Both the position numbers and the translations under genes were made by a program. 64,000 bases of DNA from contig NC_091372.1 in the NCBI RefSeq assembly GCF_038502225.1, positions 10,657,290 to 10,721,289 of the forward strand. Direction: 5' to 3'. Positions within the stretch are counted from its first letter, which is position 1, and each line of letters begins with the position of its first letter. The notes under the pieces were generated by a model. It was not told the DNA's origin, searched no databases, and saw nothing but the letters and a program-made list of their open reading frames with translations. Positions 12,301 to 21,424 of this stretch are shown here, in pieces. The DNA comes from Cherax quadricarinatus. Its lineage: Eukaryota > Arthropoda > Malacostraca > Decapoda > Parastacidae.

Positions 12301-15300
12301 GTACATGTACAAGGTATACAGGCCTAGCTGACATCAATAACACATTACTATATAGAAACCCGCTAGATATGCAGAGCACATTGCGCAAATTAGGCCAGTT
12401 TTGTCCCAGGATGTAATTCACACCAGTCAACTAACACCCAGGTACCCATTTTACTGATGGGTGGACATAGACAACTGGTGTAAGGCAACATGTCCAATGT
12501 TTCCACCCCTTTGCCGGGAATCGAACCTGGACCCTCACCATGTGAAGTGAGAGCTTTTGCCACCAGGCCACAGGGCACCAGTGTTTTCAAGTTGGAAAAA
12601 TTTAGATATAGAAAGGATATAGGAAAGCAATGGTTTGGTAATAGAGTTGTGGATGATTGGAACAAACTCCTAAGTAACATCATTGTAGTTTTAAAAATAG
12701 ATTATACATGAATGGGTGCAGGTGGGTGTGAGTTGGACCTGACTAACTCGGGCCAGTAGGCCTGCTGCCGTGCTCCTTCTTATGTTCATAACTATATGCC
12801 TAATTACTTAGTCTTTCTCTTAACATTAGGTTCTGGAACGTGAAGTAATGAAAAAGAAGGCACTATCTCTGGAGGTGTTCCCCATGGTGTTGTATCGTCT
12901 GGGCCGGGAAGTCGACCCCACAACTCGCCTCACTCTCCTCTACACTCTACCATCTCTGGCTGTCAACAAAGTATGTATGTTCTTTATTCACAATTTCATT
13001 AACTTTCTTGCCGAACTTTGTCAAAATTCCTGAGTGGTGGTGATCAACAGTGCTGCAGTCCCATAAATTGTTGGGCCTCCTCTGGGAATGGGGAAGGGGG
13101 TGTTGATGCTTTTGAAAAGCTTGGGATTCATGGAATTGGTAATGTCATTATCTTTGTTTGATCAAACCTGTTTACCTCCCATTATCCAGTCACTGTATGA
13201 TGATCATTACAAGCTCACAGCTCATCATGAAAATGAGAATGAAAATGTTTATTTCCTTGCAAAGCTTACCATTAACACCCCTCCTTCAGGGGTGTTAATG
13301 TTGCAGTTTAAAAACTGTAGTGTAAAGCACCCTTCTGGCAAGACAGTGATGGAGTGAATGATGGTGAAAGTTTTTCTTTTTCGGGCCACCCTGCCTTGGT
13401 GGGAATCGGCCAGTGTGTTAATAAATAATATAAAAAAAAAGCTTACCATGTGTGGTTTACATATTATAAAATATTAATTACAAAGAAGGCCACTAGCATG
13501 CCTAGGCATTTTGGGCAGATTACTCCTAATTCTTACTCTCTACTGACACAGGTTATGGAGCACTACATTTTAATATACCTTATTGCATACTAATATAAAA
13601 GTTAGGGAACTGAAGTGATTAATTAGATTGATAACAGTGAGGTAGTACAAAACATATAACAATATTACATGAATATACTAGTGTTACATGAATATACTAG
13701 TACAGTGGACCCCCGGTTAACGAACTTTTTTCATTCCAGTAGTATGTTCAGGTGCCAGTACTGACCGAATTTTTTCCCATAAGTAATATTGTGAAGTAGA
13801 TTAGTCCATTTCAGACCCCCAAACATACACGTACAAACGCACTTACATAAATACACTTACATAATTGGTCGCATTTGGAGGTGATCGTTAAGCGGGGGTC
13901 CACTGTATTAGTAACAATAATAATAATAATACATAATACTATAATAATAATAGGAATAATAATAATAGGAACCATTATAATAGGAATAATAATAATAGGA
14001 GTAATAATAATAATAGTAATAATAATAATAATTGAATGATAGTAAATTTTTTTTTTGATTACCAACCTCGGTGGGAGACGACTGGTGTATGAAAAAGCTG
14101 ACTGGAGGTTTTGTGATAGTATAATATGTCTGTGTTAGCTCACCTGTGACTAGGGAAGTGCTAAACCCATAAGGCAATTAAGTTTGATCCAAAGAAGAGG
14201 AGGATAGCTCCACTTCCTTGGATCAAGAGATCATTAATATCAAGACTACCCCCTTGAAGTGATCAGCGATGGAACAGTTATCAATTTTACACTGATGGCG
14301 ATACCATCAAAGTTAGCCACTACCCACTGATAACACTACTTTAGCATGACCTTACTAATACTAATTACAATATTAATACGTACAGTAAGTTCTTGACTTA
14401 CAAACACATTGAGAATCTTTTGTGTTGTGTATAATATCACTAGTATTATATCATTATTATACACAATACATGTCCCCAACGTGTTCATAAGTTGAAGACT
14501 TCTTGTATTATGAATATTATACACAATTCAGGAGGTCTCCAATGTGTTTGTAAGTCCAGGGCTTACTGTAACATTTTATTGACTAGGTCATATCATGATT
14601 GATACATGTTACAGCAAATGTTTGTCCATACAGCTCTGTGTTGCACTGGTGTTGAAGACTCTACTAGCCTTCTGGTCATCGGGATCACTTCGTCCTCTTG
14701 TGTTGCGTCTGGTTTACGACCTATGGACGGTGGAGCCCAGGACCTATTCCTATCTCTCTCAGCTCATCCATGACAAGTCGATCAACACCAATGAGATTCA
14801 GATTGCTCGTGCCTTCATCGTTGCTAGCATTTGCAAAGCAAAGTAAGCACATTGATGTATAATTTAGTGTTGATGATTTGCTATCTTTGCTCGTGTTGCT
14901 GTTCAGAAGGTCATCTGAACTGTGATGTCAGCATGATTCTGGCTAGACAGTGACTGAATGATAGTGAGAGTGTTTCCTCTTTTATTTTACACTCTATCTC
15001 AGTGGGAGATGGCTGATGTGTTAAAAAATCTAATCTAAAATCCTTAAGCAAGAATATAATTACCACAATGGAAAAAAAAAAGCCAAATTCATTGACTTTC
15101 TTTTACACTGTAAACACTCCCTGTACAAGCCCCTCAGGGGAAGTGCCTTGAGGCTAGTGAAGGGCTCTTGATCTGAGGAAGTGGAGCTATTCTCTCCTTT
15201 GAATTTTACTTCACTGCTTCCTGTTACATACATGATCTATATACAGCCTCTGGCAAGACAGTGATAGTGTGAATGATGGTGAAAGTTAACTCTTCTGGTC

Positions 15301-18300
15301 ACCTTGCCTCTGTGGGAATCAGCCAGTGTGTTAAAAAAGAAATCTACCCTTACACCTGAGTACTGTAATTTTTTTTTTTTTTTTTTTTTTTTTTCAACAA
15401 GTCGGTCGTCTCCCACCGAGGCAGGGTGACCCAAAAAAAGAAAGGAAATCCCCAAAAAGAAAACACTTTCATCATCATTCAACACTTTCACCACACTCAC
15501 ACATTATCACTGCTTTTGCAGAGGTGCTCAGGATACAACAGTTTAGAAGCATATACGTATAAAGATACACAACATATCCCTCCAAACTGCCAATATCCCA
15601 AACCCCTCCTTTAAAGTGCAGGCATTGTACTGTAATTATCATATTTATATACTCGTCTCATAAGTACGTAATGGCAGTATCCTACAATTTGAGCTACTTT
15701 TGATAAAAAATATTTAATTTGGAATATAAATCCCCAGAGAATTAATAACCCAGGAGAGCCCAGCATTGTGGCTCATCTTCACTGTGATCCTTAGGCTTTT
15801 CCTAGGATGCCACCCACAACAGTTTACAAATTTCTAGATGCGTTTACTAATAAGGTGATCATGGGCAGTGAGTATAAGAAGACTTGCCCATATTTCTTAC
15901 CTTGACAAGGATCCAGCCCAAGTCCTCCGAGTTGTAAACCACACACACACGCTACTACTGAGCTACAAGATACTTTCATTCACTGTTACGTCACACATAT
16001 TACACTCTCACAATTTTCACATTCAGTATTTAGAAAATTATCAGATTTTTTTCAACTCACTGGCCATGTCCCACCAAGGCAAGGTGACCCTACAAGAAAA
16101 ATGAAAGTTTTTCTTTTTAAATTTAGTATAATTTATACAGGAGAAGGGGTTACTATCCCCTTGCTCCCGGCATTTTAGTCACCTCTTATGACATGCATGG
16201 CTTATGGAGGAAGAAAAAATTATCAGATGTTTACAATTATAGGTGATCACAGCCAGCTAACAGTGATATTGTATATTTTTTTGAGAACTGGGTAAATGTG
16301 TATGTAGAATTTTTCCTTCCAAGATTTATGCATGAGGCTATTTTTTCTACTGTCAGAACTTAAAAGGCACTGGAAGTACAGAAGAGATAGAAGTGGATAC
16401 TTCAAAACTTAGCTGGACTTGGAGTCCTAGAGGTGTGATCTCTTCAGAGTGCAGAGGTGATGTTGCAGTCAGTGTCATCTGAACTGTGATGGCAACACAC
16501 TACTGGAAAAATGGTGACTGAATGAATAATGATGAATGTGTTTCCTTCTTCAGGTCACCCTGTGTTGGTGGGAGATGACCATTTGAGGAAATTAACAAAA
16601 AAATTGAAAGTTACTCCATTTTACTGTATCTAAGTTATCCAGCACCCACTGATAACATTGATGGTCATATCGTCAGAGTTATCCAGTACCCATTTTAGTT
16701 AGTTTTCTATATTCCTGTAACAACCCTTCAAGGGTAGTGATCCAGTTTATTAGTGCTGTCCTCTTGTTTACACCTCAAATCTGATTTCCCTCATTCTGCA
16801 GCTGCTGTGATCCTTAAGGGCTCTTGATCTAAGGAATTGAAGCTGCCCTTTCCTTCCTTTAATCAAGCCTGATTGCTTCCTATTACACTGGCACTGTATG
16901 ACCCTTATTAGTTGAACATTGCCCTATGAATACATAGCACAGTAATAACAACAATTGAATGAATAATGGTGAATGTGCTTTCTTCTTTGGATCACCCTGC
17001 CTTGGAGGGTGATGTATGTTGAGGTAAAATAAATACAAAGAATTTTTTTTCCAACAAACCATCCGTCTCACACTGAGGCAGAGTGACCTGAAAAAGAGGA
17101 AATTATACAGTTTTTCTTCTTTTTACATTTAGTAATTTAGTCGCCTCTTACGACGTGCATGGCTTATGGAGAATGGAGTGGAATTCTTTTCCACTTCCCC
17201 ATGGAGGGAAATGAAATAACTTTAACAGTTTATAATGTGCTTTTGTTTTTCTTTTTGAGCCACCTTGCCTCGGTGGGAAACGGCCGATTTGTTGAAAGAA
17301 GTAGTTTATAATGTGTTGTTATATTGTGTGTATGTTGCAGGCCATCTCAACATGGTGAGGAGCTTCTGCCACTCTTGTCTGGGTTCCTGAATGAGTGTAA
17401 GAGTGATGATGGAACTCCGCAGACCTTGATAGCTCTAGATGGTATTTATGATTTGTGTGCCAACCAGATTATAGATCTACGAACAACGTGGCGTGTCATT
17501 GCTCCCAAACTGGTACGAGATAAGAGGCCTGGGGTGACAGAAAAGCTGTGTGCACTGCTGGGGCTAGTGCCAGTGCTCCACGTGGCCAGTGTGGAGTATG
17601 AAAAGTTTACTTCAGATGCCGTCACAATCTTGTGGAACTGGATAGCATCTCACCGATCTCTTTCGGTAGTAAAAGCCGCATACATGTCACTTGAAAAGTT
17701 TAAATATGATGATTACACACTAAAGATGCTCCCACAGTATGCTAGAATGGGTCACCAGCTACCAGCTAGCATGGCAGCCACGCCATTTGAAGCTGCTCGC
17801 AAGGCTGAAGATGTGCTTAACTATGTGCCTGGTTTAGCATGGGTTAAGCTAATTAAAGGCTGCCCAGAATCTCATCTTGTCTGTGTTGAGAGTTTCATCA
17901 ACTCGTTGGTATCGCGTGAAGTTGCTGCCCTTCCAAAAGGCATATATCTAACTGCTATTCAAGAAGCTAAGCGCAGGGGAATCAAAGGTGTTAATGGTCA
18001 ACCTGAGCCACAGTCCTATAGTTTTTTTAAGGAGATGTCGATTCTGAAAGCCATTGTAAACTTTCTTTTGGATTTCTCAAATTTGATGAAGAACTGTGAG
18101 CATGCTGAAGTGAAGCAGAGGTTGCTTAGGTGCTCAGTGTTGATGCTTGAGGCTCTAGGTCAGTCTCTTCCCCGTCCATATCCTGCTCTTGACTGGTCTT
18201 TTCTTGAGAATGTTTTGATATCAGCACAGTCGACCTGCAACTATGACTGGATCACAAGAATACGCCATAGCCTCTTTCAGATAGCAGCTCGTCAGTGTAA

Positions 18301-19303
18301 CAAATCAAACTCAGCAAGTGCATTAATTAGTAAGTGGCTAGTTCCTGCACCATCTAATGGTCTAACACGAGAAGATGAAATTGTCCTGTTTAAGTTGTTG
18401 GATCATCTTGGTCGTGGTTTACCACCAACTGTTTTGCAGCCTTTCGTGGCCTATGTTTTTAATCAACATATGTCAGAAACTGTGCATATGAAGAAGCTTC
18501 TTGAGGCCTTAAAGCCAAATCTCACTGCAGACTTTATCTTTGACACAAACAGGAATGTCCTGAGTAATGCAATAGAGAATCTAAATGAGCATATAGATCC
18601 AGCAAATGAAGTCATGTATGTAGCTTACAAAGCATGTGTTGCAGATCTTCCACTGAAGCACATAGAACGTCTGACTTCTCCATCACTCTGGTGGGAAGTC
18701 ACTGATGAACGACTATATCGAGCAGCTGTGTTACGTTGTCACGTTGCGGAGAAGGACCCTGAAGAATTAGCTCTACCATGGTTAAATGATCTGGTCGACT
18801 CTGCCGCTGCTCTACCTGGGGACCGTTCGCATCTGCTTCGAGTCATGTCAAATACTCTTGTAGTCCGGTGTCGAGTGAAGGAGAGCACTACGTGGTTTTT
18901 GCAACTTCTAGGAAGATTGCGTGATCATCTGAAGGCAAAGCCAGGAGACAACCTTGTGGCAGCTCATGAGCAGCAACAGAGAGTCACTTTCTATCTTGAT
19001 CTAGTAGTGATGGGACTGTTGGTGTGGTCAGACTTGTGGGCCACAAACCAGATGGAAGTCTTGGCAGAGTCTCCAGCACTTCGAGACCGCCTCCTGCTTC
19101 CTTCCATTGTAACCTTATCTGGCCAGACCGAGTGGAAACAAACTCTTAACCAGCTTCTCAATTGGCTGTTGTCTTCTCACTCTCTGATGGGTGAACATGC
19201 CAGTTCCCGTTACCATCTGTCTTCACCTACTCTCCTCCTTGCCACTCTCAATCCAGATCTTACTCAAATTATGTGGAATAAAGTTATTGCCTTAGTTATT
19301 TAA
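3216..19303 (+). CDS. FOCAD: focadhesin homologue, 3' half (exons joined 3216-3398, 10885-11111, 12830-12970, 14634-14842, 17341-19303)
   Basis: Five + strand exons join without a phase error (exit phases 1, 0, 0, 2, then stop) to give about 907 residues of a leucine-rich helical-repeat protein. I recognise the family from the run around RPGVTEKLCALLGLVPVL and the ASHRSLSVVKAAYMSLEKF segment in the last exon. Human FOCAD is about 1801 residues, a focal-adhesion-linked protein with an N-terminal DUF3730 region and a C-terminal focadhesin domain. The visible part is therefore about the C-terminal half, and about 890 residues should lie upstream. All splice sites are GT-AG. Introns hold LINEs, SINEs and MITEs. 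No membrane segment or signal peptide is seen. The family call is by eye, and an alignment is still needed. Confidence 0.8.
3600..3813. mobile_element. TTAA-flanked piggyBac-like MITE, 214 bp
   Basis: Flanked by TTAA at 3596-3599 and 3814-3817. Termini CCTGTAAACGGTCC and GGATCATTTACGGG are near inverted repeats. Subterminal palindromes CGTATATATAC (left) and ACGTAGATCTAC/ACGTAGATCTGC (right). No ORF. Confidence 0.75.
4040..4190 (-). mobile_element. Penelope-like terminal fragment with hammerhead-like core
   Basis: On the minus strand CTGACTAAGACCC...GTCAGGAAACACTTGTC matches the + strand copy at 22136-22165 with several substitutions. It resembles the CUGANGA/stem/GAAA order of a hammerhead core. 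No ORF remains. Confidence 0.4.
4268..5177 (+). mobile_element. TTAA-flanked piggyBac-like non-autonomous element, 910 bp
   Basis: TTAA at 4264-4267 and 5178-5181. Left end CCCTTTAACTGTCC with TGATCTACGT nearby. The interior (about 4800-5080) is a diverged relative, in the same orientation, of the element at 50519-51588. No transposase frame. Confidence 0.65.
5367..7640 (+). pseudogene. RTE-like endonuclease/reverse transcriptase, broken
   Basis: Contains the end of an APE-type endonuclease (SSLLDYVLVDKR, ISDHYLVVA), then reverse transcriptase blocks: GGKAAGTDGI, NYRGISLL, the catalytic FMDLEKAYDRVD, LRQGCVMSPWLFN, and the FADDTVLM box carrying the two catalytic aspartates. A single in-frame TAA at 6822-6824 interrupts the catalytic domain right after the AYDRV block, and the same frame resumes directly. 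The C-terminal LYGCEAW block is cut at about 7632 by the nested LINE. The first half of the endonuclease is missing, so it cannot be an active element. Confidence 0.85.
7633..9864 (-). mobile_element. Jockey-type LINE nested in the RTE-like LINE, 5'-truncated
   Basis: Minus-strand element whose A tail appears as the T run at 7633-7643. It lacks the endonuclease half. About 10 bp of the RTE ORF (present in the uninterrupted copy at 44461-45003) are missing at the junction, so it looks like an insertion with a small target deletion. No target duplication is visible. Confidence 0.8.
7772..9799 (-). CDS. Jockey-type LINE reverse transcriptase ORF, open
   Basis: 675 codons without a stop. Reverse transcriptase blocks in order: LLKSLDQEKAVGPDKL, NYRPVSLLSITGK, the catalytic VALDIAGAFDRVWH, VPQGSVLGPLLWNVYFND, and YADDCTL with the catalytic Asp pair. 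After these come the WGNRW/thumb region and a C-terminal RSYIPRMTRVWNTF block typical of the Jockey/CR1 group. The visible frame begins downstream of the endonuclease, so the protein is N-terminally incomplete. The lack of any stop over 2 kb points to a fairly recent insertion. Exact clade is uncertain. Confidence 0.85.
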   Translation of the reverse strand: MKAFTGHILNLQQEHIPHRQYVTKPWFGFRCREAATAKYKAWRRYKRYPTTYNRNLHMQACRHMGDVQKWAIAKWEVDTKRKLASGRVGSKTWWSLVKDRQGYLPDELIPPLNRQDGTTSTSSQEKADLFAEHFATKMQVPDPARDPPWLAARTMSKLSVVTIRQEEVHFLLKSLDQEKAVGPDKLSPRLLRCADQLAAPLTRIFQHCLVQCKWPSLWKEANVVPVHKKKSRAEISNYRPVSLLSITGKILETIISRQMTEFFDYNSLLCDRQYGFRKGYSAADLLLNLSTKWHQSLNESKVSCVVALDIAGAFDRVWHQGLLAKLQALGIAGSTLCLLSDYLHGRSLSVVLNGMESARHPIGASVPQGSVLGPLLWNVYFNDLLHLIPESHAYADDCTLTFTYPREEMPAALSYINHQLKAISAWGNRWQVTFAPEKTQMMIVSRHHDGNAGAVVRMNGRMLAPGEEVDILGVKFDSKLTMKNHTVNLANKAARKLTALRRISHLLDSRGCKILYEAQVHSHLEYAPLSWFACPPSHLRLLDRVENRARRLISRLDPSWIDLSFQQSLQHRRDVGGLTVMYKANIVKIPHLDPLRGQRETSFYATRWAESSNFTLAVPFSRTSLHLRSYIPRMTRVWNTFVQHNDVNEIKSVDQMKMLAHRWLQLHPVPYLYVS
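9865..10076 (+). pseudogene. RTE-like ORF, last part after the nested LINE
   Basis: Resumes with RWFGHLERMDQSRMTW and ends at TGA 10074-10076 after WRRMVLGT. It is followed by the family 3' UTR, shared tail and A tail (10077-10418). The same C-terminus occurs at 44461 on the minus strand. Confidence 0.85.
10436..10626 (+). mobile_element. second retroelement tail with 17-bp target duplication
   Basis: Body ATGGGAAAGTGGAACAGAAT through GGGCCACCCCGCCTTGGTGG and a GAAAGAAAG end. AATAAGATATTATCTCC occurs on both sides (10419-10435 and 10627-10643). Relatives at 59260, 16040, 17050 and 46140. Confidence 0.8.
10885..11111 (+). CDS. FOCAD: FOCAD exon b
   Basis: 227 nt between TTTGCAG and GTCAGC. 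Enters with two bases, leaves at phase 0. Encodes about 75 residues beginning NEHWETLCCTFSSLVSYIP and ending QSVQQATK. The upstream Met of the longer open frame lies in intron sequence and is not a start. Confidence 0.8.
11188..11502. mobile_element. TTAA-flanked piggyBac-like MITE, 315 bp
   Basis: TTAA at 11184-11187 and, one base out, 11504-11507. Termini CCCGTAAACGGTCC and GGACCGTTTACGGG are perfect inverted repeats. Four copies of a CGTATATATACG-type palindrome, three of them on a 38-bp tandem unit containing GGGGCACTAGCAGTAAAAA. Confidence 0.8.
11510..11640 (-). mobile_element. retroelement tail fragment
   Basis: Minus-strand relative of the element at 10436-10626 (AACACACCGGCCATCTCCCA, GGGGTTACTAGCCCCTTGC). 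5'-truncated. Confidence 0.65.
11753..12036 (-). mobile_element. RTE-like LINE 3' tail
   Basis: T run at the left, then the reverse complement of the shared tail and family 3' UTR. Only about 280 bp of 3' end are present, a typical 5'-truncated insertion. Confidence 0.85.
12175..12787 (+). mobile_element. CR1-like LINE 3' end, split by a SINE
   Basis: 12175-12261 and 12573-12787 together match the uninterrupted 3' end at 45490-45790 (GGAAAACAGGAATAAATAAA, then GTTTTCAAGTTGGAAAAA). Only the last ORF codons and 3' UTR are present. Confidence 0.75.
12262..12572 (-). mobile_element. tRNA-headed SINE inside the CR1-like fragment
   Basis: On the minus strand the right end carries an A-box-like GGCCTGGTGGCAAAAGC and a B box GGTTCGATTCCC about 35 bases on, followed by the SINE body (ACACCCAGGTACC on the + strand). 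Other copies at 21029 and 46812. Confidence 0.75.
12830..12970 (+). CDS. FOCAD: FOCAD exon c
   Basis: 141 nt (47 codons), phase 0 at both ends, between ACATTAG and GTATGT. Includes LEVFPMVLYRLGREVDPTTR, a helix-repeat segment. Confidence 0.8.
13320..13440 (+). mobile_element. retroelement tail, third body type
   Basis: GTGAATGATGGTGAAAGTTT followed by the shared hairpin tail CACCCTGCCTTGGTGGGAA. Related pieces at 15245-15340, 14945-15020, 16505-16600 and, inverted, 38635, 40110 and 49055. Confidence 0.65.
13703..13905 (+). mobile_element. 203-bp Tigger-type MITE
   Basis: Inverted ends CAGTGGACCCCCGGTTAACG and its near complement, flanked by TA. Three more copies of exactly 203 bp lie at 19952, 33395 and 48011. 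No ORF. Presumably moved by a Tc1/mariner-Tigger transposase. Confidence 0.85.
13906..14040. repeat. (ATA)n/(AAT)n microsatellite
   Basis: Imperfect AAT/ATA triplets with GGA interruptions directly abutting the MITE. Confidence 0.9.
14041..14633. other. FOCAD intron, repeat remnants
   Basis: Contains an 'aagaggaggatagctccactt'-type dispersed repeat (about 14190-14225; kin at 15160, 16815 and 23590) and otherwise AT-rich sequence with no recognised exon. Confidence 0.5.
14634..14842 (+). CDS. FOCAD: FOCAD exon d
   Basis: 209 nt between CCATACAG and GTAAGC, entering phase 0 and leaving phase 2. Contains LKTLLAFWSSGSLRPLVLRL and a YSYLSQLIHDK helix, in the style of the DUF3730 repeats. Confidence 0.8.
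15369..15631 (-). mobile_element. RTE-like LINE 3' tail
   Basis: T run of about 26 at the left, then shared tail and family 3' UTR on the minus strand. Nearly identical to 11753-12036, with a somewhat shorter body. Confidence 0.85.
16030..16215 (-). mobile_element. retroelement tail fragment
   Basis: Minus-strand relative of 10436-10626: CAACTCACTGGCCATGTCCC then GGGGTTACTATCCCCTTGC. A similar diverged piece lies at 17048-17215, and a short + strand tail at 17245-17297 directly before the FOCAD last exon. Confidence 0.65.
17341..19303 (+). CDS. FOCAD: FOCAD terminal exon
   Basis: 1963 nt in one exon after TATGTTGCAG. The first base completes the Lys codon split by the previous intron. Encodes about 653 residues, TAA at 19301-19303. 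Contains the family segments RPGVTEKLCALLGLVPVL, ILWNWIASHRSLSVVKAAY and the C-terminal LLDHLGRGLPPTVLQPFVAY region. No in-frame disruption. The upstream Met of the open frame lies in the intron and is not a start. Whether a few further C-terminal codons lie in an unseen exon cannot be excluded, but no donor is obvious before the stop. Confidence 0.85.
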
Positions 19304-19433
19304 GGCTTAAAAATGTAGATAATTTATTCTCTAGTAGTCATTGTAGATCTTAATGCCATTTATTGCAACATTTAGAGTAATGCATCAAGTGTTTTCCTTT
19401 ATATATACTATTGGGCGTTATTCATTTCTATGG

Positions 19434-19620
19434 TATAAACCTTGGTAATAAATACCGACAAGTTAGTTTAGAAAAATACGTAAGCAAACACTAGGACATA
19501 TTTATTAGAAAATGTTTCGGCCCTGGGACCTTGATCACTTCTAATATCATCAAGGTCCCAAGACCAAAACATTATCTAATAAATATGTATGTCCTAGTGA
19601 TTGATTACGCGTTTTTCTTA
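19434..19620. mobile_element. Penelope-like terminal remnant in the FOCAD 3' flank
   Basis: Short inverted repeat: the left part matches 25438-25560 (GGTATAAACC...AATACCGACAAGTT), the right part is its near complement around ATCAAGGTCCCAAGACC. No ORF. Confidence 0.6.
19447..19452 (+). promoter_or_regulatory. candidate polyadenylation signal AATAAA of FOCAD
   Basis: First AATAAA after the FOCAD stop, 144 bp downstream. It lies inside the Penelope-like remnant, so the signal may be transposon-supplied. RNA 3' ends would decide. Confidence 0.4.
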
Positions 19621-19689
19621 ACCATTCATTTCTATAAACGTTCACCTTGAGGCTGGAATTTGAGCCATAATGACTCGTGAAATTGCAGT

Positions 19690-19815
19690 AACGCAATTGC
19701 AAACAAATCACCAAATGGATGGGATTTGAACCCATGGCAAGTCCTAAAATTCACCGGCCTGTGAGGTTTAGCACTCGTGTGTCGTGGATTTAAATCCCAC
19801 CTGTTTCCTGACTTG
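19690..19815. repeat. tRNA-like repeat
   Basis: GGGATTTGAACCCA (inverted B-box-like) and, 80 bases on, GATTTAAATCCCACC. Probably SINE-derived. No complete tRNA fold. Confidence 0.35.
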
Positions 19816-19951
19816 AGTTATCTTGTCCTTCAAATTCAAACTCAATTTTTTATTTCTTTGCATAGTATGCAATGTGTGATTTACATGTAATAAAATAGTG
19901 TTAAGCACAAAGAAAGCCACTAACATGCCTGAGCATTTCCTTATACAAATA

Positions 19952-20154
19952 CAGTGGACCCCCGGTATATGATGTTATTTCATTCCAGAAGTATGTTCAG
20001 GTGCCAGTACTGAACAAATTTGTTCCCATAAGGAATATTGTGAATTAGATTAGTCCATTTCAGACCCCCAAACATACACGTACAAACGCACTTACATAAA
20101 TACACTTACATAATTAGTTGCATTGGGAGCTAATCGTAAAGTGGGGGTCCACTG
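19952..20154 (+). mobile_element. 203-bp Tigger-type MITE
   Basis: Same family, length and orientation as 13703-13905, with a diverged left end (CGGTATATGATG). Confidence 0.85.
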
Positions 20155-20255
20155 TATAGATACAAGTTTACACAATACATTGTTATACAGAGATGGTGAC
20201 ACTTGAATGTATGTTGAAAGCTCATGGCTATGCAGAGCATTTCAGACAAGCTTAA

Positions 20256-20404
20256 CCCTTAAACTGTCGAAACGTAGATCTACGTTTGCTCGCGTAGCGC
20301 TCCGAACGTAGATTTACGTTTTTTTTACATTGTTTCTTATGGAGAAAATCAAGGTTGGAGTGCTACGCACGCAAATGTAGATCTACATTTGGACAGTTTA
20401 AGGG
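20256..20404. mobile_element. TTAA-flanked piggyBac-like MITE, 149 bp
   Basis: TTAA both sides. Ends CCCTTAAACTGTC and GACAGTTTAAGGG are perfect inverted repeats. Palindromes CGTAGATCTACG (left) and TAGATCTA (right), plus GTAGCGCTCC. Confidence 0.85.
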
Positions 20405-20481
20405 TTAAAGCCCTAGATATTGTATGATTTCTGTATTCCATTGAATATAATAATCATAATATAAATTCGTATTTATCTTTT

Positions 20482-20600
20482 TCGTAACCCCTTCTTCTGT
20501 ATGAATTACTAAATTTAAAAAGAAAAACATTTCCTTTTCTTTTTAGGTCACCCTGTCTGTGTGGAATATAGCCGGTGTGCTGAAATAAAGAATTTTTTTT
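20482..20600 (+). mobile_element. retroelement tail fragment
   Basis: AACCCCTTCTTCTGTATGAA and the shared GGTCACCCTGTCTGTGTGG tail, diverged. Confidence 0.6.
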
Positions 20601-21028
20601 TCCTTTCTCTATATCCTAGTTGTCAGTGTTTTCTCTACATCTCTTTGCCTTACCCATTCCTTCTATGTCATTTTTTTTCTGTTTAATATATTATTTATTG
20701 TACAAAGAAATTATTTATCAGGATAAGTTTTAGAAAATCTCCAGAAGCCTCACTTCTACTCTTGTGGTTCGTCTGTCTGGCTATCAGCATGTGTATTCCC
20801 ACTTATCTATTTGTCTGTCTTTAGAGATGCCACTGGTTTTAAAGTTTCCCAGTGAATATAATAATACTAATACAAATTATAAAAGGATATGAAATGAATT
20901 GACAAGATTGACTGACTCCATCAACTGCCATAACCACACACTGTACTGTAAATGTAACCACACACTATACTGTAACTATAATTTGCAGAAGAAAACATAA
21001 AAAATTCAGTATTTCAGACACGAGAAGA
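20601..21028. other. intergenic, nothing recognised
   Basis: AT-rich with pyrimidine runs. No exon or known repeat seen by eye. Confidence 0.4.
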
Positions 21029-21328
21029 TAAGATAGGGTAAGATTTCATTTGGACTTTTAATCCCAGAGGGTTAGCCACCCAGGATAACCCAAGAAAGGC
21101 AGTGCATCATCGAGGGACTATCTGCCTTATTTCCACTGGGGTCCTTAATCTTGTCCCCCAGGATTTGACCCACACCAGTTGACTAACACCCAGGTACCTA
21201 CTTGCTTGCTAGGTGAACTGACAACAGGTGTAAGGAAACACACCCAGTGTTTCCACCCGGCCGGGAATCAAACCACGGATACTCAGCATGTGAAGCGAGA
21301 GCTTTGCCTAACAGGCCAAGGGCCACTG
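21029..21328 (-). mobile_element. tRNA-headed SINE, full-length copy
   Basis: About 300 bp, tRNA-like head at the right on the minus strand (B-box complement GGGAATCAAACCACG), body with CACCCAGGTACCT and the GTTAGCCACCCAGGATAACC part at the far end. Same layout as 46812-47100. Confidence 0.75.
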
Positions 21329-21424
21329 TAAGTCAATCAGGGTGGAAGTGGTAGATGCTGGATACTTCAACTACTGAGTGACAGACACTCTACCCTTGTA
21401 GCCAGATTGCAATCTTAAACATAT

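Noticed and set aside
12500..12571. Functional tRNA gene
   Set aside because: A and B boxes are present, but the acceptor and anticodon stems do not form and the same sequence heads dispersed SINEs.
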